64,000 bases of DNA from VXOI01 sp965261945 (lineage in GTDB: Bacteria; Chloroflexota; Dehalococcoidia; Lucifugimonadales; UBA3495): contig CBDHEF010000001.1 of the NCBI GenBank assembly GCA_965261945.1, forward strand, positions 248,001 to 312,000, read 5' to 3'. This document shows positions 45,513 through 53,748 of this stretch, in pieces. Each line of letters begins with the position of its first letter. The first letter of the stretch is position 1. Under the pieces are notes generated by a model. It was not told the DNA's origin. It worked only from the letters and a program-made list of their open reading frames with translations, and did no database searches. Position numbers and translations under genes: made by a program.

Positions 45513-45687
45513 CGCTGTCACCTCGCGTCTGTCTGCTGCCGCCATTATAGGCGACGGCGGCGCTTCCTGCGCGAAAACCTCTCCCCCACCAAGGTGTTTC
45601 AATCGTTCCCACTGCCCTCGGGGGCGGGTAAGGGTGGGGAGTTCCAAGGCATGAGCGGCGCACTCCAGCCGTGCTATACTCGCCAGC

Positions 45688-46131
45688 ATGACGGCAGAGA
45701 ATTCGCGGCCCCTGGTGGGCGTTGGCGTGGTGTTCGTAAGGCACGGGCAGGTGTTTCTGGCGAGGCGGCGCAGCGCTTTGGGCGGCGGCTCCTGGGGTTC
45801 CGCCGGGGGGCACCTGGAGTTCGGTGAAACGCTGGAAGAATGCGCGCGCCGTGAGGCCCGGGAAGAGCTGGGTGTTGAGGTTGGCGAGTTGCGCTATCTG
45901 TGCGTCAGCAACATCGTAGCCTACGGACGCCACTACCTTGATGTCGAATTCCTGGGCGACATCGGCAGTCAGAAGCCGCGGCTGATGGAGCCGGAGGCTT
46001 TTGACGGCAGTGGCTGGTTTCCCTTGCAGTCGCTCCCTGAGCCGTTGTTCCAGGCCATGCGTTACGCTCTCGACAGCCTGCGGACCGGGAGGCAGTATTA
46101 CTCCGGCGAAGGAGATGCGCCCCCACCCTGA
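45688..46131 (+). CDS. Nudix hydrolase
   Basis: 147 residues. The Nudix box is GGHLEFGETLEECARREARE, ELG, with all conserved Gly and Glu. VGVGVVFVRHGQVFLARRRS opens the fold. The loop and YGRHYLDVEFLGD fit the NUDT15/CTP-pyrophosphohydrolase-like group, which clean modified nucleotides or hydrolyse NTPs. It is divergent from RidA and followed by the CCCTGACCCTC repeat. Confidence 0.85.
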   Translation: MTAENSRPLVGVGVVFVRHGQVFLARRRSALGGGSWGSAGGHLEFGETLEECARREAREELGVEVGELRYLCVSNIVAYGRHYLDVEFLGDIGSQKPRLMEPEAFDGSGWFPLQSLPEPLFQAMRYALDSLRTGRQYYSGEGDAPPP

Positions 46132-46220
46132 CCCTCTCCATGAGAGCAGGATATTTAGCAGGGTATTTAAGGGTATTTAATAGTTCCCTCTCCCTTTGGG
46201 GGAGGGTCAGGGTGGGGGGG
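46122..46220. repeat. Inverted-repeat element CCCCACCCTGACCCTC ... GAGGGTCAGGGTGGGG
   Basis: CCCCACCCTGACCCTCTCC at the left and GGGAGGGTCAGGGTGGGG at the right enclose about 60 bp that include GGGTATTTAA twice in a row (46158-46178). Confidence 0.65.
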
Positions 46221-46349
46221 CGTACCCTCGCAGGGCGCGATGATTCCAACGCTTGGCGTTTCACCCCCGCTCCAGCCCTCCCTCTCAAGGGATAGGGAAT
46301 TGCGAGAAGTTTCCCAACGCACCTAAATGTGTGAATTCAGGAGTTGATG

Positions 46350-47021
46350 ATGGCGGCGAAGAAAGGCGACGGCCTGTTGCTGGTATACAGCGACGTGGCC
46401 CCGGAGAATGACGAGGAATACAACCGCTGGTACAACGAGGAGCACATCCCGGAGCGGCTATCCATCCCCGGCGTTCTCGACGCCGCCCGCTACGAGGCGG
46501 TGCAGGGCGGCCCCAAGTATCTGGCCGCCTACGAATTGAGCAGCCACGAGCGCTGGTACTCCGAGGACTGGCAGAAGTGGCTCAAGGGGCCTACCGAGTG
46601 GTCGAAGCGGATGTCTCCCAGCGTCATTGGCACGGAATATATCCGCAATCTCTACCGCCGGGTCCACCCGCAGGACGTGCCGTCCGAGACTGCCGAGGCG
46701 GGAATGTCGCCGGCGCTGCTGGTGGGCCGGATGTCGGTTCCCGACGAGCTGGACTCCAAGTTCAATGACGCCTACAACAACGAGCGGCTGCCCCTGTGCC
46801 TGAGCATACCCGGCTACATACGGGCAAGGCGCTGGGAGGCGGTGATGGGTTCGCCCAAGTACGTCACCGTCCACGAAATGGAGTCGCTGTCCGTGGCCGA
46901 AAGCGAAGGCTGGGAGAACTGGCGCACCGCCGTCACCCCGACCTGGAACACGGAGATACGCCCGCACATGGTTCACGAGACCGGCTCGCCGGGCGTCTAC
47001 CGCCGCATCTTCCCGGAGTAA
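46350..47021 (+). CDS. Duplicated dimeric alpha/beta-barrel (EthD/DUF4286-like) protein
   Basis: 223 residues. Two halves are similar: LLLVYSDVAPENDEEYNRWY, NEEHIPERLSIPGVLDAARY and LLVGRMSVPDELDSKFNDAY, NNERLPLCLSIPGYIRARRW. This is a ferredoxin-like barrel fold as in EthD and related stress-type or catabolic accessory proteins. Each half ends in a Tyr/Arg strand (NLYRRV, GVYRRI). AGGAG is 6 nt before ATG 46350 (ATG 46347 also possible). Function unknown; members often sit near aromatic or xenobiotic degradation genes. Confidence 0.72.
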   Translation: MAAKKGDGLLLVYSDVAPENDEEYNRWYNEEHIPERLSIPGVLDAARYEAVQGGPKYLAAYELSSHERWYSEDWQKWLKGPTEWSKRMSPSVIGTEYIRNLYRRVHPQDVPSETAEAGMSPALLVGRMSVPDELDSKFNDAYNNERLPLCLSIPGYIRARRWEAVMGSPKYVTVHEMESLSVAESEGWENWRTAVTPTWNTEIRPHMVHETGSPGVYRRIFPE

Positions 47022-47051
47022 CCCGAAGCCTTCACCCGCTGAGGTCTAACG

Positions 47052-47088
47052 CAGCTCCGGGGAGGGTTCTGAACCCTCCCCGGAGCTG
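47052..47088 (+). terminator. 18-bp perfect palindrome with a single-base loop, terminator-like
   Basis: CAGCTCCGGGGAGGGTTC, T, GAACCCTCCCCGGAGCTG. It ends the EthD-like gene, but has only TTGT after it. The core GGGGxGGGTTx relates it to the palindrome at 9750. Confidence 0.6.
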
Positions 47089-47151
47089 TTGTCATGTAAG
47101 CCGTTCAGTCATAAAAACGCAGCGAAGATGAGGGCTAACTTCATACTCATG

Positions 47152-47160
47152 TGCTATAAT
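47152..47160 (+). promoter_or_regulatory. Extended -10 promoter of gyrB
   Basis: TGCTATAAT, an extended -10 with TATAAT at 47155-47160, about 97 bp before the gyrB ATG. No good -35 hexamer is seen, as usual for extended -10 promoters. Confidence 0.5.
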
Positions 47161-47256
47161 ACAGGGGCGAAATATCGCGCTCCGGCGGGTACTCCCCTCT
47201 CGATTTGCTCGCCCCTTTCCCGGCAGCCGCAGCCTTCCGTATTGGTGGTATTCCTT

Positions 47257-49215
47257 ATGCAGCAGACCTTGCCCATTTCCCCCGTGCCACAGCCCACGCC
47301 CGGCTACACCGCCCAGGACATTCAGGTATTGGAAGGACTGGAGGCAGTCCGCGTCCGCCCCGGAATGTACATTGGCAGCACCGGATTGAGCGGTCTGCAA
47401 CACCTGATGATAGAGATTCTCGACAACGCAGTTGACGAGGCCATGGCAGGCTACTGCACCCGAGTGGACTTGAGCATATCGAAAGACGGGCTTATCGCCA
47501 TCTCTGACAACGGGCGTGGCATTCCCGTTGACGTTCATTCGACGACTGGGAAGAGCGCGCTGGAGACGGTGATGACCACGCTCCATGCCGGCGGAAAGTT
47601 CGGCGGCGGGGCCTACAAAGTCACCGGCGGACTCCACGGCGTCGGCGCGTCGGTGGTCAACGGCCTCTCCGAGTTTCTGCGGGCCGAAGTCCGCCGCGAC
47701 GGTGTGCTGTATTCCCAGGAATACGCCCGGGGAATTCCCACCACGGAGCTGGTCCGGGAATCCACCACTGGCGGGCGCGGAACCACCGTCCTCTTCCGTC
47801 CCGACCCGGAAATCTTCAACGAAATTGACTACGAATTCGACGAACTGATCCGCCACTTCAAGGACATTGCCTATCTGAACAAGGGGCTGGAAATCTGCTT
47901 CATCAGCTATTGGCACTACGAACGGCGGAACGGCGACATCGAGCGCACCTACTTTTTCGACGGCGGCATCCCCAACCTTGTGAGGAACGACAACCGCAAC
48001 CGCCGGGTGTTGCAGTCCATACCCTTCTACTACGAGAAGACCATTGACGAAACCGCCGTGGAAGTGGCGGTGCAGTACAACGACGGATATGCCGAGTCGG
48101 TGCATTCCTACGCCAACTGCATCAACACCCCTGACGGCGGAACTCACCTGACGGGCTTCCGGTCCGCGCTGACCCGCGTCATCAACGACTTTGCCCGCAA
48201 GCAGGGGCATCTCAAGGACGACCAAGCCAACCTCACCGGTGAAGACGTGCGCGAGGGCCTGGCCGCCGCCATCAGCGTCAAGCTGACGTCGCCCCAGTTC
48301 GAAGGGCAGACCAAGCACAAGCTGGGCAACCCCGAAGTGCGAGGCATAGTCGAGTCGGTGGTCGGAGAGGGCCTCGCCCGCTACCTGGAGGAGAACCCCA
48401 ACGAATGCAAGCGCATGGTTGAGAAATGCCTGACCTCGCAGAAAGCGCGGGAGGCAGCCAAGCGCGCCCGCGACCTGGTCATACGCAAGAATGCGCTGGA
48501 CGGCTCATCTCTGCCCGGCAAGCTGGCTGACTGCGCCGAGCGAGACCCGTCCAAGTCGGAACTCTACATCGTGGAGGGCGAATCGGCCGGCGGCTCCGCC
48601 AAGATGGGCCGCGACCGCCACTTCCAGGCCATCCTGCCTCTCAAGGGCAAGATTCTTAACGTCGAGCGTGTCCTCAATCAGCCCGACAAGATTCTGGGCC
48701 ACGAGGAGATTCGGGCCATGGTCGCCGCCGTTGGCGCCGGCGAAGGTGAGGACTTCGACCCTTCCAAGGTGCGATACCACAAGGTCATCATTATGACCGA
48801 CGCCGATGTGGACGGCTCCCATATCCGTACTCTCATCCTGACCTTCATCTACCGGCGGATGAGGGCTTTGATTGACAGTGGCTATCTGTACATTGCCCAG
48901 CCGCCCCTGTACCGGGTCCAGTACGGGCGGCGCGTGGAATACGCCTACACCGAGGAGCAGAAGGACGAATTGCTGGCGAAGAACACCAGCCAGCGTAATC
49001 CCACCCTCCAACGCTACAAGGGTCTGGGCGAGATGAACCCGGAGCAGTTGTGGGAAACCACCATGAACCCGGACACCCGGCATATGCTTGCGGTGAATGT
49101 CGAAGACGACAACGACGCCGAGGACGCTTTCACCACTCTTATGGGTGAGGTGGTGGCGCCGCGCAAGAGCTTCATCCAGACTCACGCCCGCAACGTCAAA
49201 AACCTGGACGTATAA
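47257..49215 (+). CDS. gyrB: DNA gyrase subunit B
   Basis: 652 residues. The GHKL ATPase domain has EILDNAVDEAMAGYCTRVDL, ISDNGRGIPVD, GGKFGGGAYKVTGGLHGVGA and the QTKHKLGNPEVRG strand. The TOPRIM motif region is YIVEGESAGGSAKMGRDRHF with EGES, then ILPLKGKILNVE and VIIMTDADVDGSHI (DxD). PGMYIGSTG is the N-terminal arm. The length is that of short gyrB/parE-like forms, lacking the insert found in proteobacteria. It lies apart from gyrA. The start ATG 47257 gives an N-terminus MQQTLPISPVPQPTPGYTAQ. Confidence 0.95.
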   Translation: MQQTLPISPVPQPTPGYTAQDIQVLEGLEAVRVRPGMYIGSTGLSGLQHLMIEILDNAVDEAMAGYCTRVDLSISKDGLIAISDNGRGIPVDVHSTTGKSALETVMTTLHAGGKFGGGAYKVTGGLHGVGASVVNGLSEFLRAEVRRDGVLYSQEYARGIPTTELVRESTTGGRGTTVLFRPDPEIFNEIDYEFDELIRHFKDIAYLNKGLEICFISYWHYERRNGDIERTYFFDGGIPNLVRNDNRNRRVLQSIPFYYEKTIDETAVEVAVQYNDGYAESVHSYANCINTPDGGTHLTGFRSALTRVINDFARKQGHLKDDQANLTGEDVREGLAAAISVKLTSPQFEGQTKHKLGNPEVRGIVESVVGEGLARYLEENPNECKRMVEKCLTSQKAREAAKRARDLVIRKNALDGSSLPGKLADCAERDPSKSELYIVEGESAGGSAKMGRDRHFQAILPLKGKILNVERVLNQPDKILGHEEIRAMVAAVGAGEGEDFDPSKVRYHKVIIMTDADVDGSHIRTLILTFIYRRMRALIDSGYLYIAQPPLYRVQYGRRVEYAYTEEQKDELLAKNTSQRNPTLQRYKGLGEMNPEQLWETTMNPDTRHMLAVNVEDDNDAEDAFTTLMGEVVAPRKSFIQTHARNVKNLDV

Positions 49216-49237
49216 AGCGGATTTGCCCTTTCCGGGA

Positions 49238-49283
49238 GAGAGTCCAACCCCAACCCTCTCCCGCTGGGTGAGGGCTGGGGGGG
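49238..49283. repeat. CCCAACCCTCTCCC / GGGTGAGGGCTGGGG repeat
   Basis: Intergenic copy after gyrB, just ahead of the rpsT promoter. Confidence 0.65.
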
Positions 49284-49304
49284 CGGTTAGCCAACTCCCG
49301 GTCT

Positions 49305-49333
49305 TTGGCATTAGCGATGAATTGATTTATAAT
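49305..49333 (+). promoter_or_regulatory. Strong rpsT promoter
   Basis: TTGGCA (49305-49310) and TATAAT (49328-49333) are separated by exactly 17 bp. Start of transcription about 49340, giving a 78-nt leader. Confidence 0.75.
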
Positions 49334-49417
49334 GTGCCGGTTACTTTCCTGATCGGCCGGCTCCGTGCCCCGCCGCAGGAAACTTGAGTCCGCCAATCAA
49401 AACTAGGAGTGAAACCC

Positions 49418-49684
49418 TTGCCCGCCAAGAAAACAGGACGCCAGCAGGTCAAACGCGCCCGGCGCAATCGCAGCATCAGGACCGAAACCCGTACCATCCT
49501 CGGCCGGGCCAACCGTTCCCTGGCCGCCGGTGACGTCGAAGACGCGCAACCGGCAGTTGTGGCCGCCGTAAAAATCCTTGACCGCGCCGTTCGCAAGGGC
49601 ATTTTCCACAAGAACAATGTCGCCCGTCGCAAGTCGCGCATGATGGTCAAGCTGGCCAGCTTGGAGCGGCCCGCAGAAGCCTGA
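49418..49684 (+). CDS. rpsT: 30S ribosomal protein S20
   Basis: 88 residues from TTG 49418. AGGAG (49405-49409) is 8 nt upstream; the GTG at 49409 overlaps that ribosome-binding site and is not the likely start. PAKKTGRQQVKRARRNRSIR, then ILDRAVRKGIFHKNNVARRK and SRMMVKL are the three-helix S20 fold that binds 16S rRNA. Non-ATG starts are frequent for rpsT and may limit its synthesis. An own promoter and a terminator bracket it. Confidence 0.93.
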   Translation: MPAKKTGRQQVKRARRNRSIRTETRTILGRANRSLAAGDVEDAQPAVVAAVKILDRAVRKGIFHKNNVARRKSRMMVKLASLERPAEA

Positions 49685-49714
49685 CCCTGGACGCTCCCGT
49701 AGTCCTGAAAATGC

Positions 49715-49749
49715 TGCCGCCCGCAGTCGAGACTGGGCGGCTTTCTTTT
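49715..49749 (+). terminator. rpsT intrinsic terminator
   Basis: GCCGCCC and GGGCGGC enclose a second inner stem CAGTC/GACTG, and are followed by TTTCTTTT. Confidence 0.85.
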
Positions 49750-49771
49750 GCCCTTAAGCAATTGCTGGTTT

Positions 49772-49842
49772 TGTCAGATGCTGACAGCGACGCATTGACA
49801 CCCCGAGCGTCCTTTGATAGCCTGCCGGTAGAACAAAGGTTT
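49772..49842 (+). promoter_or_regulatory. lexA promoter region with two candidate operators
   Basis: TTGACA lies at 49795-49800 with a weak GATAGC/TAGCCT -10 15-17 bp downstream. Two dyads stand out: TGTCAG-ATG-CTGACA (49772-49786) upstream of the -35, and GAAC-AAAG-GTTT (49831-49842), which matches the Gram-positive-type SOS box GAACnnnnGTTC in 7 of 8 positions. The second lies between the promoter and the ATG at 49864 and would suit LexA autoregulation. Confidence 0.5.
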
Positions 49843-49863
49843 TAGGTCAAAGGCTGGGAGAGT

Positions 49864-50517
49864 ATGGTTGCCAGAAAGAAAATGCCGGAACGCCGCCGCC
49901 GCATCCTTGAATTTCTCCAGGAGTTCTACTCCGAGAACGGCATACCGCCCACTGTGCGTGATATTCAACAGGCTTGCAACATCAGCTCCACCTCTGTGGT
50001 TGACTACAACCTCAAGCAGTTGGAAGAGGCTGGTTACCTGAACCGCCGCAAGGAGGTCGCCCGGGGCATCGAGTTACTGGACCGGGACGGGGAACCTGTC
50101 TCCAGCGCACCGCGGGTGCAGATTGTCGGCTCCATCGCCGCCGGGCAACCGTTGCCCGTGTTCTCGTCCGAGGATGCCGCCGCCAGCGAGGAATTCGATA
50201 CCATCGAGATTTCCCCCGACCTGCCGCGCCGCCACGGCAAGCTCTTCGCCCTCACCGTCCGGGGGACTTCCATGGTGGACGCCCTGATTGACGACGGCGA
50301 CGTGGTGGTAATCAAGCCCTCACAAGAGGCGGCCAACGGTGAAATGGTGGTCGCATGGCTGAAGAGCGAGGAAGAAGCCACGCTGAAGAAATTCTACCGG
50401 GAAGGCGACCGTGTGCGCCTTCAGCCAGCCAACAGCACCATGGATCCCATCTATTGCCCGGCTGAAAACGTGGAAGTGCGGGGCAAGGTGGTAACAGTGC
50501 TCCGCAAATACGGTTAG
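49864..50517 (+). CDS. lexA: LexA repressor
   Basis: 217 residues. The winged helix is RRRRILEFLQEFYSENGIPP, TVRDIQQACNISSTSVVDYN, LKQLEEAGYL. The self-cleavage site is Ala-Gly in GSIAAGQPLP. The Ser is in LTVRGTSMVDALIDDGDVVV and the Lys in EATLKKFYREGDRV, the Ser-Lys dyad. It represses SOS genes and cleaves itself when RecA is activated. It is convergent with and overlaps the nrtS-like gene by 4 bp. The recognition helix (SSTSVVDYNLKQL) departs from the E. coli type, as expected for a different box. Confidence 0.95.
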   Translation: MVARKKMPERRRRILEFLQEFYSENGIPPTVRDIQQACNISSTSVVDYNLKQLEEAGYLNRRKEVARGIELLDRDGEPVSSAPRVQIVGSIAAGQPLPVFSSEDAAASEEFDTIEISPDLPRRHGKLFALTVRGTSMVDALIDDGDVVVIKPSQEAANGEMVVAWLKSEEEATLKKFYREGDRVRLQPANSTMDPIYCPAENVEVRGKVVTVLRKYG

Positions 50518-50867
50518 CGGCGGGCTGCTGTCAGGGCCCCGTATGTCGCCACCAGGAAGGGAACGCAATAGGTCAACGGCACCTTCCAGTAGAGGGCGTT
50601 GTTCCATTGGCCGGACAGCAGGCCGTCGCCCTGGTTCAGCAGAGTCAGGATGGTGCCGACCACCACGGCCACGACGGCGGACCGGCGCAGCATCGGCCAG
50701 TGACGCGGAGCACACCGGATACACTTGACCGTCGTCTGGGCGTCGGTTGCCTGGCTGGGACGGAAAGCAAACGCCCGCCCCGTGCTGGTCATCCGCCCGC
50801 AATTCCGGCACTGAGTGGCAACCGTGTTGCTGGAGGCCAGGGATTCGGTTTGCTGGGATAAACTCAT
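50514..50867 (-). CDS. NrtS-like nitrate/nitrite transporter family membrane protein with zinc-ribbon N-terminus
   Basis: 117 residues. The C-terminal part RRSAVVAVVVGTILTLLNQG, DGLLSGQWNNALYWKVPLTY, CVPFLVATYGAL matches the NrtS family (two helices with the LNQGD and PxLTYxVPxxVxxYGA motifs). The N-terminal half carries CRNCGRM...CIRC, a possible zinc knuckle, not found in all members. NrtS forms nitrate/nitrite channels in cyanobacteria; here the assignment is by family resemblance only. Confidence 0.72.
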   Translation of the reverse strand: MSLSQQTESLASSNTVATQCRNCGRMTSTGRAFAFRPSQATDAQTTVKCIRCAPRHWPMLRRSAVVAVVVGTILTLLNQGDGLLSGQWNNALYWKVPLTYCVPFLVATYGALTAARR

Positions 50868-51128
50868 TGTTCAACCTTGGATGGGGTATGGGCGCCTGCG
50901 GGACGCAGGCATTCTAGGCGCCAGCGTTCAGGTAAGTCAACGCAACTCCCCGGCAGTGCTGGTACCTGCCTCTTTCTGGAAGATCCCGTGCCCCCATAGG
51001 GAGAGGGGGGAATCAAAGGGACCTGCGAGGGCCGTGGCGTTCCTTGTACGCTCATTGGCGGCATTCTATACTTACGTCGGAATTCAGCCGTAGCGGGGCT
51101 GGCCTGCGATACCGGGACCGGAGGAGCG

Positions 51129-51803
51129 ATGTACGATTTTCACACCCATACCTTTCTAAGCGATGGCGTACTGTCGCCTATCGAACTGATTCGCCGGGCG
51201 CTGGTGCGCGGATACAAGGCGATGGCGGTGACCGACCATGTGGGGTTGGGCAATGTGGAATACGTGGTTAAGACGTTGGTGGTGGATTGTGAAGTGGCCA
51301 GCAGGCGGTGGGACATCCTGGCCCTGCCCGGCGTCGAGATAACGCACGTCCCCAAGGAAGACATCGACCTGGTGGCCCGCACGGCCAAAGAGATGGGAGC
51401 TAAACTGGTGGCGGTGCACGGGGAGACTCCGGTGGAGCCGGTGGAGCCTGGCACCAACGAGGCCGCCATCCGCTCGCCGTGGGTCGACGTGCTGGCCCAT
51501 CCCGGGCTGATTACGCCTGAAGAGGCCCGGCTGGCCGCCGAACGGGGAGTGCGCCTTGAGGTGTCGGCGCGGCGGGGACACAGTTTTGCCAACGGTCATG
51601 TGGTCAAGGTGGCGCGGGAAGCCGGGGCGATATTGGTGCTGGATTCCGATGCTCACGCCCCCGAAGACCTGCTCACCCCGGAACTGTGCCGGAAAGTGGC
51701 GAAGGGCGCGGGCCTCGACGATGACGAGGTTCACGCCCTTTTGGAAGAGAATCCGCGGAAATTGCTGGCGAAGCTGGGGCTGGATTCGTTGGCGCCGGCC
51801 TAG
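51129..51803 (+). CDS. PHP-domain phosphoesterase (histidinol phosphatase-like)
   Basis: 224 residues. MYDFHTHTFLSDGVLSPIEL has the HxH metal motif; MAVTDHVGLGN, GVEITHVPKEDID, HGETPVEPVEP, DVLAHPG and LDSDAHAPEDLL supply the remaining metal ligands of the trinuclear PHP site. The family includes histidinol phosphatase, DNA polymerase PHP and nucleotide or nucleoside phosphatases. Nothing else of histidine synthesis is nearby, so the substrate is open. Confidence 0.85.
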   Translation: MYDFHTHTFLSDGVLSPIELIRRALVRGYKAMAVTDHVGLGNVEYVVKTLVVDCEVASRRWDILALPGVEITHVPKEDIDLVARTAKEMGAKLVAVHGETPVEPVEPGTNEAAIRSPWVDVLAHPGLITPEEARLAAERGVRLEVSARRGHSFANGHVVKVAREAGAILVLDSDAHAPEDLLTPELCRKVAKGAGLDDDEVHALLEENPRKLLAKLGLDSLAPA

Positions 51804-51843
51804 ACAGGCAGGCTGGTGTCCTGGCTCACCGGAGGCCGCCCTG

Positions 51844-51984
51844 TCAGGACTTTCCGATGCGGAACACCTTGGTGCCGCAGGTCGGGCAGTCCCCCTTGGT
51901 GGCCGGACGTCCGTTCTTCAATGTGACCTGCTCAGGGTTGGTTATCTCCCGTTTTTCCCGGCATTTCAGGCAATAGGCCTCCAT
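51844..51984 (-). CDS. DUF5679 small zinc-ribbon protein
   Basis: 46 residues, minus strand. MEAYCLKCREKREITNPEQV, TLKNGRPATKGDCPTCGTKV, FRIGKS: two CxxC pairs in 38 residues and the invariant NGRPATKGxCPxCGTKVFRIG. This is the DUF5679 family, common in Chloroflexota and some other phyla; function unknown, probably zinc-binding. GAGGGGGG is a few nt before the ATG. It has its own promoter 139-167 bp upstream, giving a leader of about 130 nt. Confidence 0.85.
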   Translation of the reverse strand: MEAYCLKCREKREITNPEQVTLKNGRPATKGDCPTCGTKVFRIGKS

Positions 51985-52122
51985 GGCGTACCCCCCTCGT
52001 GAAGTGGTCCTAGGTGCGTCTGGCCGCTGAACCCAGGCTTACCGTCCGCCCCTGACCGTCTGCGGCTTTGACTGAGCAGTTGAACCGCAATGGGATGCAG
52101 TCCCTATTGCAGAGTGCGCAAC

Positions 52123-52151
52123 AAACTACACAGACGCGGCGGCAATGTCAA
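52123..52151 (-). promoter_or_regulatory. Promoter of the DUF5679 gene
   Basis: On the minus strand TTGACA (52151-52146) and TAGTTT (52128-52123) are 17 bp apart. Transcription would start near 52117, leaving about 130 nt of 5' leader before the DUF5679 ATG at 51984. I see no named RNA motif in this leader; several short helices are possible. Confidence 0.6.
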
Positions 52152-52269
52152 GGCCCATGTTTTGCGGATTTAGAACAATAGGGTAATAACTCCTAACAAC
52201 GGCGACAGCGGCGTGAACGTTATTGCTCGGTGGGCGGCGCGGCTTGACTATGACCGCCAAGCCGGCGGC

Positions 52270-53241
52270 TCAGGCAGACGCCGGAGCCAGCGGCGAACGG
52301 GCTTCGGGCTGAAACACTTTCACTGGGCGCCACGAATTGCCTGCCCGGTCGAATCTCACCAGCGCCAGAAACTGGCCAGAAGCGTTGTAAGCCCGGAACT
52401 GCTCCAGGTAGCCGGCGTTGATGTCGGGCCGCCCCAAGCTCACAGTTTGCCCGTTGCGCAGAAATTTCTCGGCGGCGGGGCCGACGGTGACAGTCTTGAA
52501 ATCGCGCACCACCCAGTCCACTGGATGGAGATGGTGTTTCCAGCCGTCCGGCTCCTGCGCTTCCGCCTCCAGTTGTTCCAGGGTTACGCTGTCGGTGTCG
52601 AAAAACCCCCCACAGCTTCGGCGTTCCAAGTCGGTTACATGAGCGCCGCAGCCGAGCGCCTCGCCGAGATCGTGGGCCAGGGTTCGCATATAGACTCCGC
52701 GTCCGCATTCCACATCCAGGGTAAGTTCGGGCAGTTCCAGCCGGGTCAGGCGTATGCTGTGAATTTCGACGCTGCGGGCTTGCCGCTCAACTTCAATGCC
52801 GGCACGGGCCAGCTTGTACAGCCGTTGCCCGTCCACCTTGACGGCGCTGTACATCGGCGGCACTTGGTCGACTACGCCGATGTACCTGTCCAGGGCTGAT
52901 TCGATTTCGGCGCGGGTTATGCCCTCAGTGCTGCGGGTGGCTGTGGTCTCTCCTTCGGCGTCATAGGTAGCCGTCGATTCACCCAGCTTGACGTCCATCA
53001 CGTAGCGCTTGCTTCCGCCCACCACGTAGTCCATCAGTCTTGTGGCTTGGCCGAAGCAGACTGGAAGGATACCGCGAGCAAGCGGGTCCATCGTCCCGCC
53101 ATGTCCCACTTTCTGCCGCTGCCCGGTGATGCGCTTCACCCGGCGCAGGGCCTCCATGGAGGTTATGCCAGCCGGCTTGTACAGATTAACGAAGCCGTTA
53201 ACTGTGGGCTGCTTGTTGTTTTCTGACTTGGGCAAAATCAC
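52270..53241 (-). CDS. truB: tRNA pseudouridine55 synthase TruB
   Basis: 323 residues. NGFVNLYKPAGITSMEALRR, KVGHGGTMDPLARGILPVCF (catalytic Asp in GTMDPLA), YVMDVKLGESTATYDAEGE and VPPMYSAVKVDGQRLYKLAR, then AGRGVYMRTLAHDLGEALGC (as CGRGVYMRTLAHDLG), identify TruB. The C-terminal PUA-like part runs to GQFLALVRFD. It makes pseudouridine-55 in tRNA T loops. Its ATG overlaps the rbfA stop (ATGA), ending the nusA-infB operon. It has the Met of GGTMDP where Leu is usual. Confidence 0.94.
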   Translation of the reverse strand: MILPKSENNKQPTVNGFVNLYKPAGITSMEALRRVKRITGQRQKVGHGGTMDPLARGILPVCFGQATRLMDYVVGGSKRYVMDVKLGESTATYDAEGETTATRSTEGITRAEIESALDRYIGVVDQVPPMYSAVKVDGQRLYKLARAGIEVERQARSVEIHSIRLTRLELPELTLDVECGRGVYMRTLAHDLGEALGCGAHVTDLERRSCGGFFDTDSVTLEQLEAEAQEPDGWKHHLHPVDWVVRDFKTVTVGPAAEKFLRNGQTVSLGRPDINAGYLEQFRAYNASGQFLALVRFDRAGNSWRPVKVFQPEARSPLAPASA

Positions 53242-53657
53242 TGGCTCCCGTTTCTGCGGGGTGCGCGGATGCGCCGCGGGAGTTCGGTACGCTCCAGGTT
53301 TTCGGCGGCGGGCAGTTCCGGGGCCCCGCCTTTCATCAGCCTGAGCACCCGGTCGCCTTCTTCGATGGAGTCGTCCAGATGGAAAGTCATGTGGGGCGTA
53401 TGGCGCAAGTTCACCCGCTCCCGCAGCTCCCGCCGCAGAAAGGATGCAGCAGATCGAATGCCCTCCAAGGCAGACTGCCGGTCGGCCTGCGGCGCCATGA
53501 CGCTGATGTAGACGCGGGCGCTGCGCAGGTCGTTGGAGGCTATCACCTCGGTTACGCTGATGACGCCTGCGACCCGGGGGTCCTTGATCTGGCGGGCGAT
53601 CAGGTGGCTTATTTCGGAGCGCAACAATTCATTGACACGGTCGATGCGCCGGGACAT
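53238..53657 (-). CDS. rbfA: Ribosome-binding factor A
   Basis: 139 residues from ATG 53657 with GGGGGTG upstream. RRIDRVNELLRSEISHLIAR, KDPRVAGVISVTEVIASNDL, ARVYISVM and RRELRERVNLRHTPHMTFHL, DDSIEEG form the KH-like RbfA fold needed for 16S 5'-end maturation. The C-terminal tail (ERTELPRRIRAPRRNGSQ) is basic. The stop overlaps the truB start, so the genes are coupled. The frame extends to 53846 but the extension is not supported. Confidence 0.92.
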   Translation of the reverse strand: MSRRIDRVNELLRSEISHLIARQIKDPRVAGVISVTEVIASNDLRSARVYISVMAPQADRQSALEGIRSAASFLRRELRERVNLRHTPHMTFHLDDSIEEGDRVLRLMKGGAPELPAAENLERTELPRRIRAPRRNGSQ

Positions 53658-53748
53658 CGCGCACCCCCAACGGAGAGTTCCGGGAGGTTCTGGTATTTGG
53701 GGCCTCGGTTGACGGCTGGCCGGGCCGCTGTGGGCTGGCGGGAGCGGT

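Noticed and set aside
47092..48318. 408-codon frame opposite gyrB
   Set aside because: Composition and the lack of any motif show it to be a shadow of gyrB.
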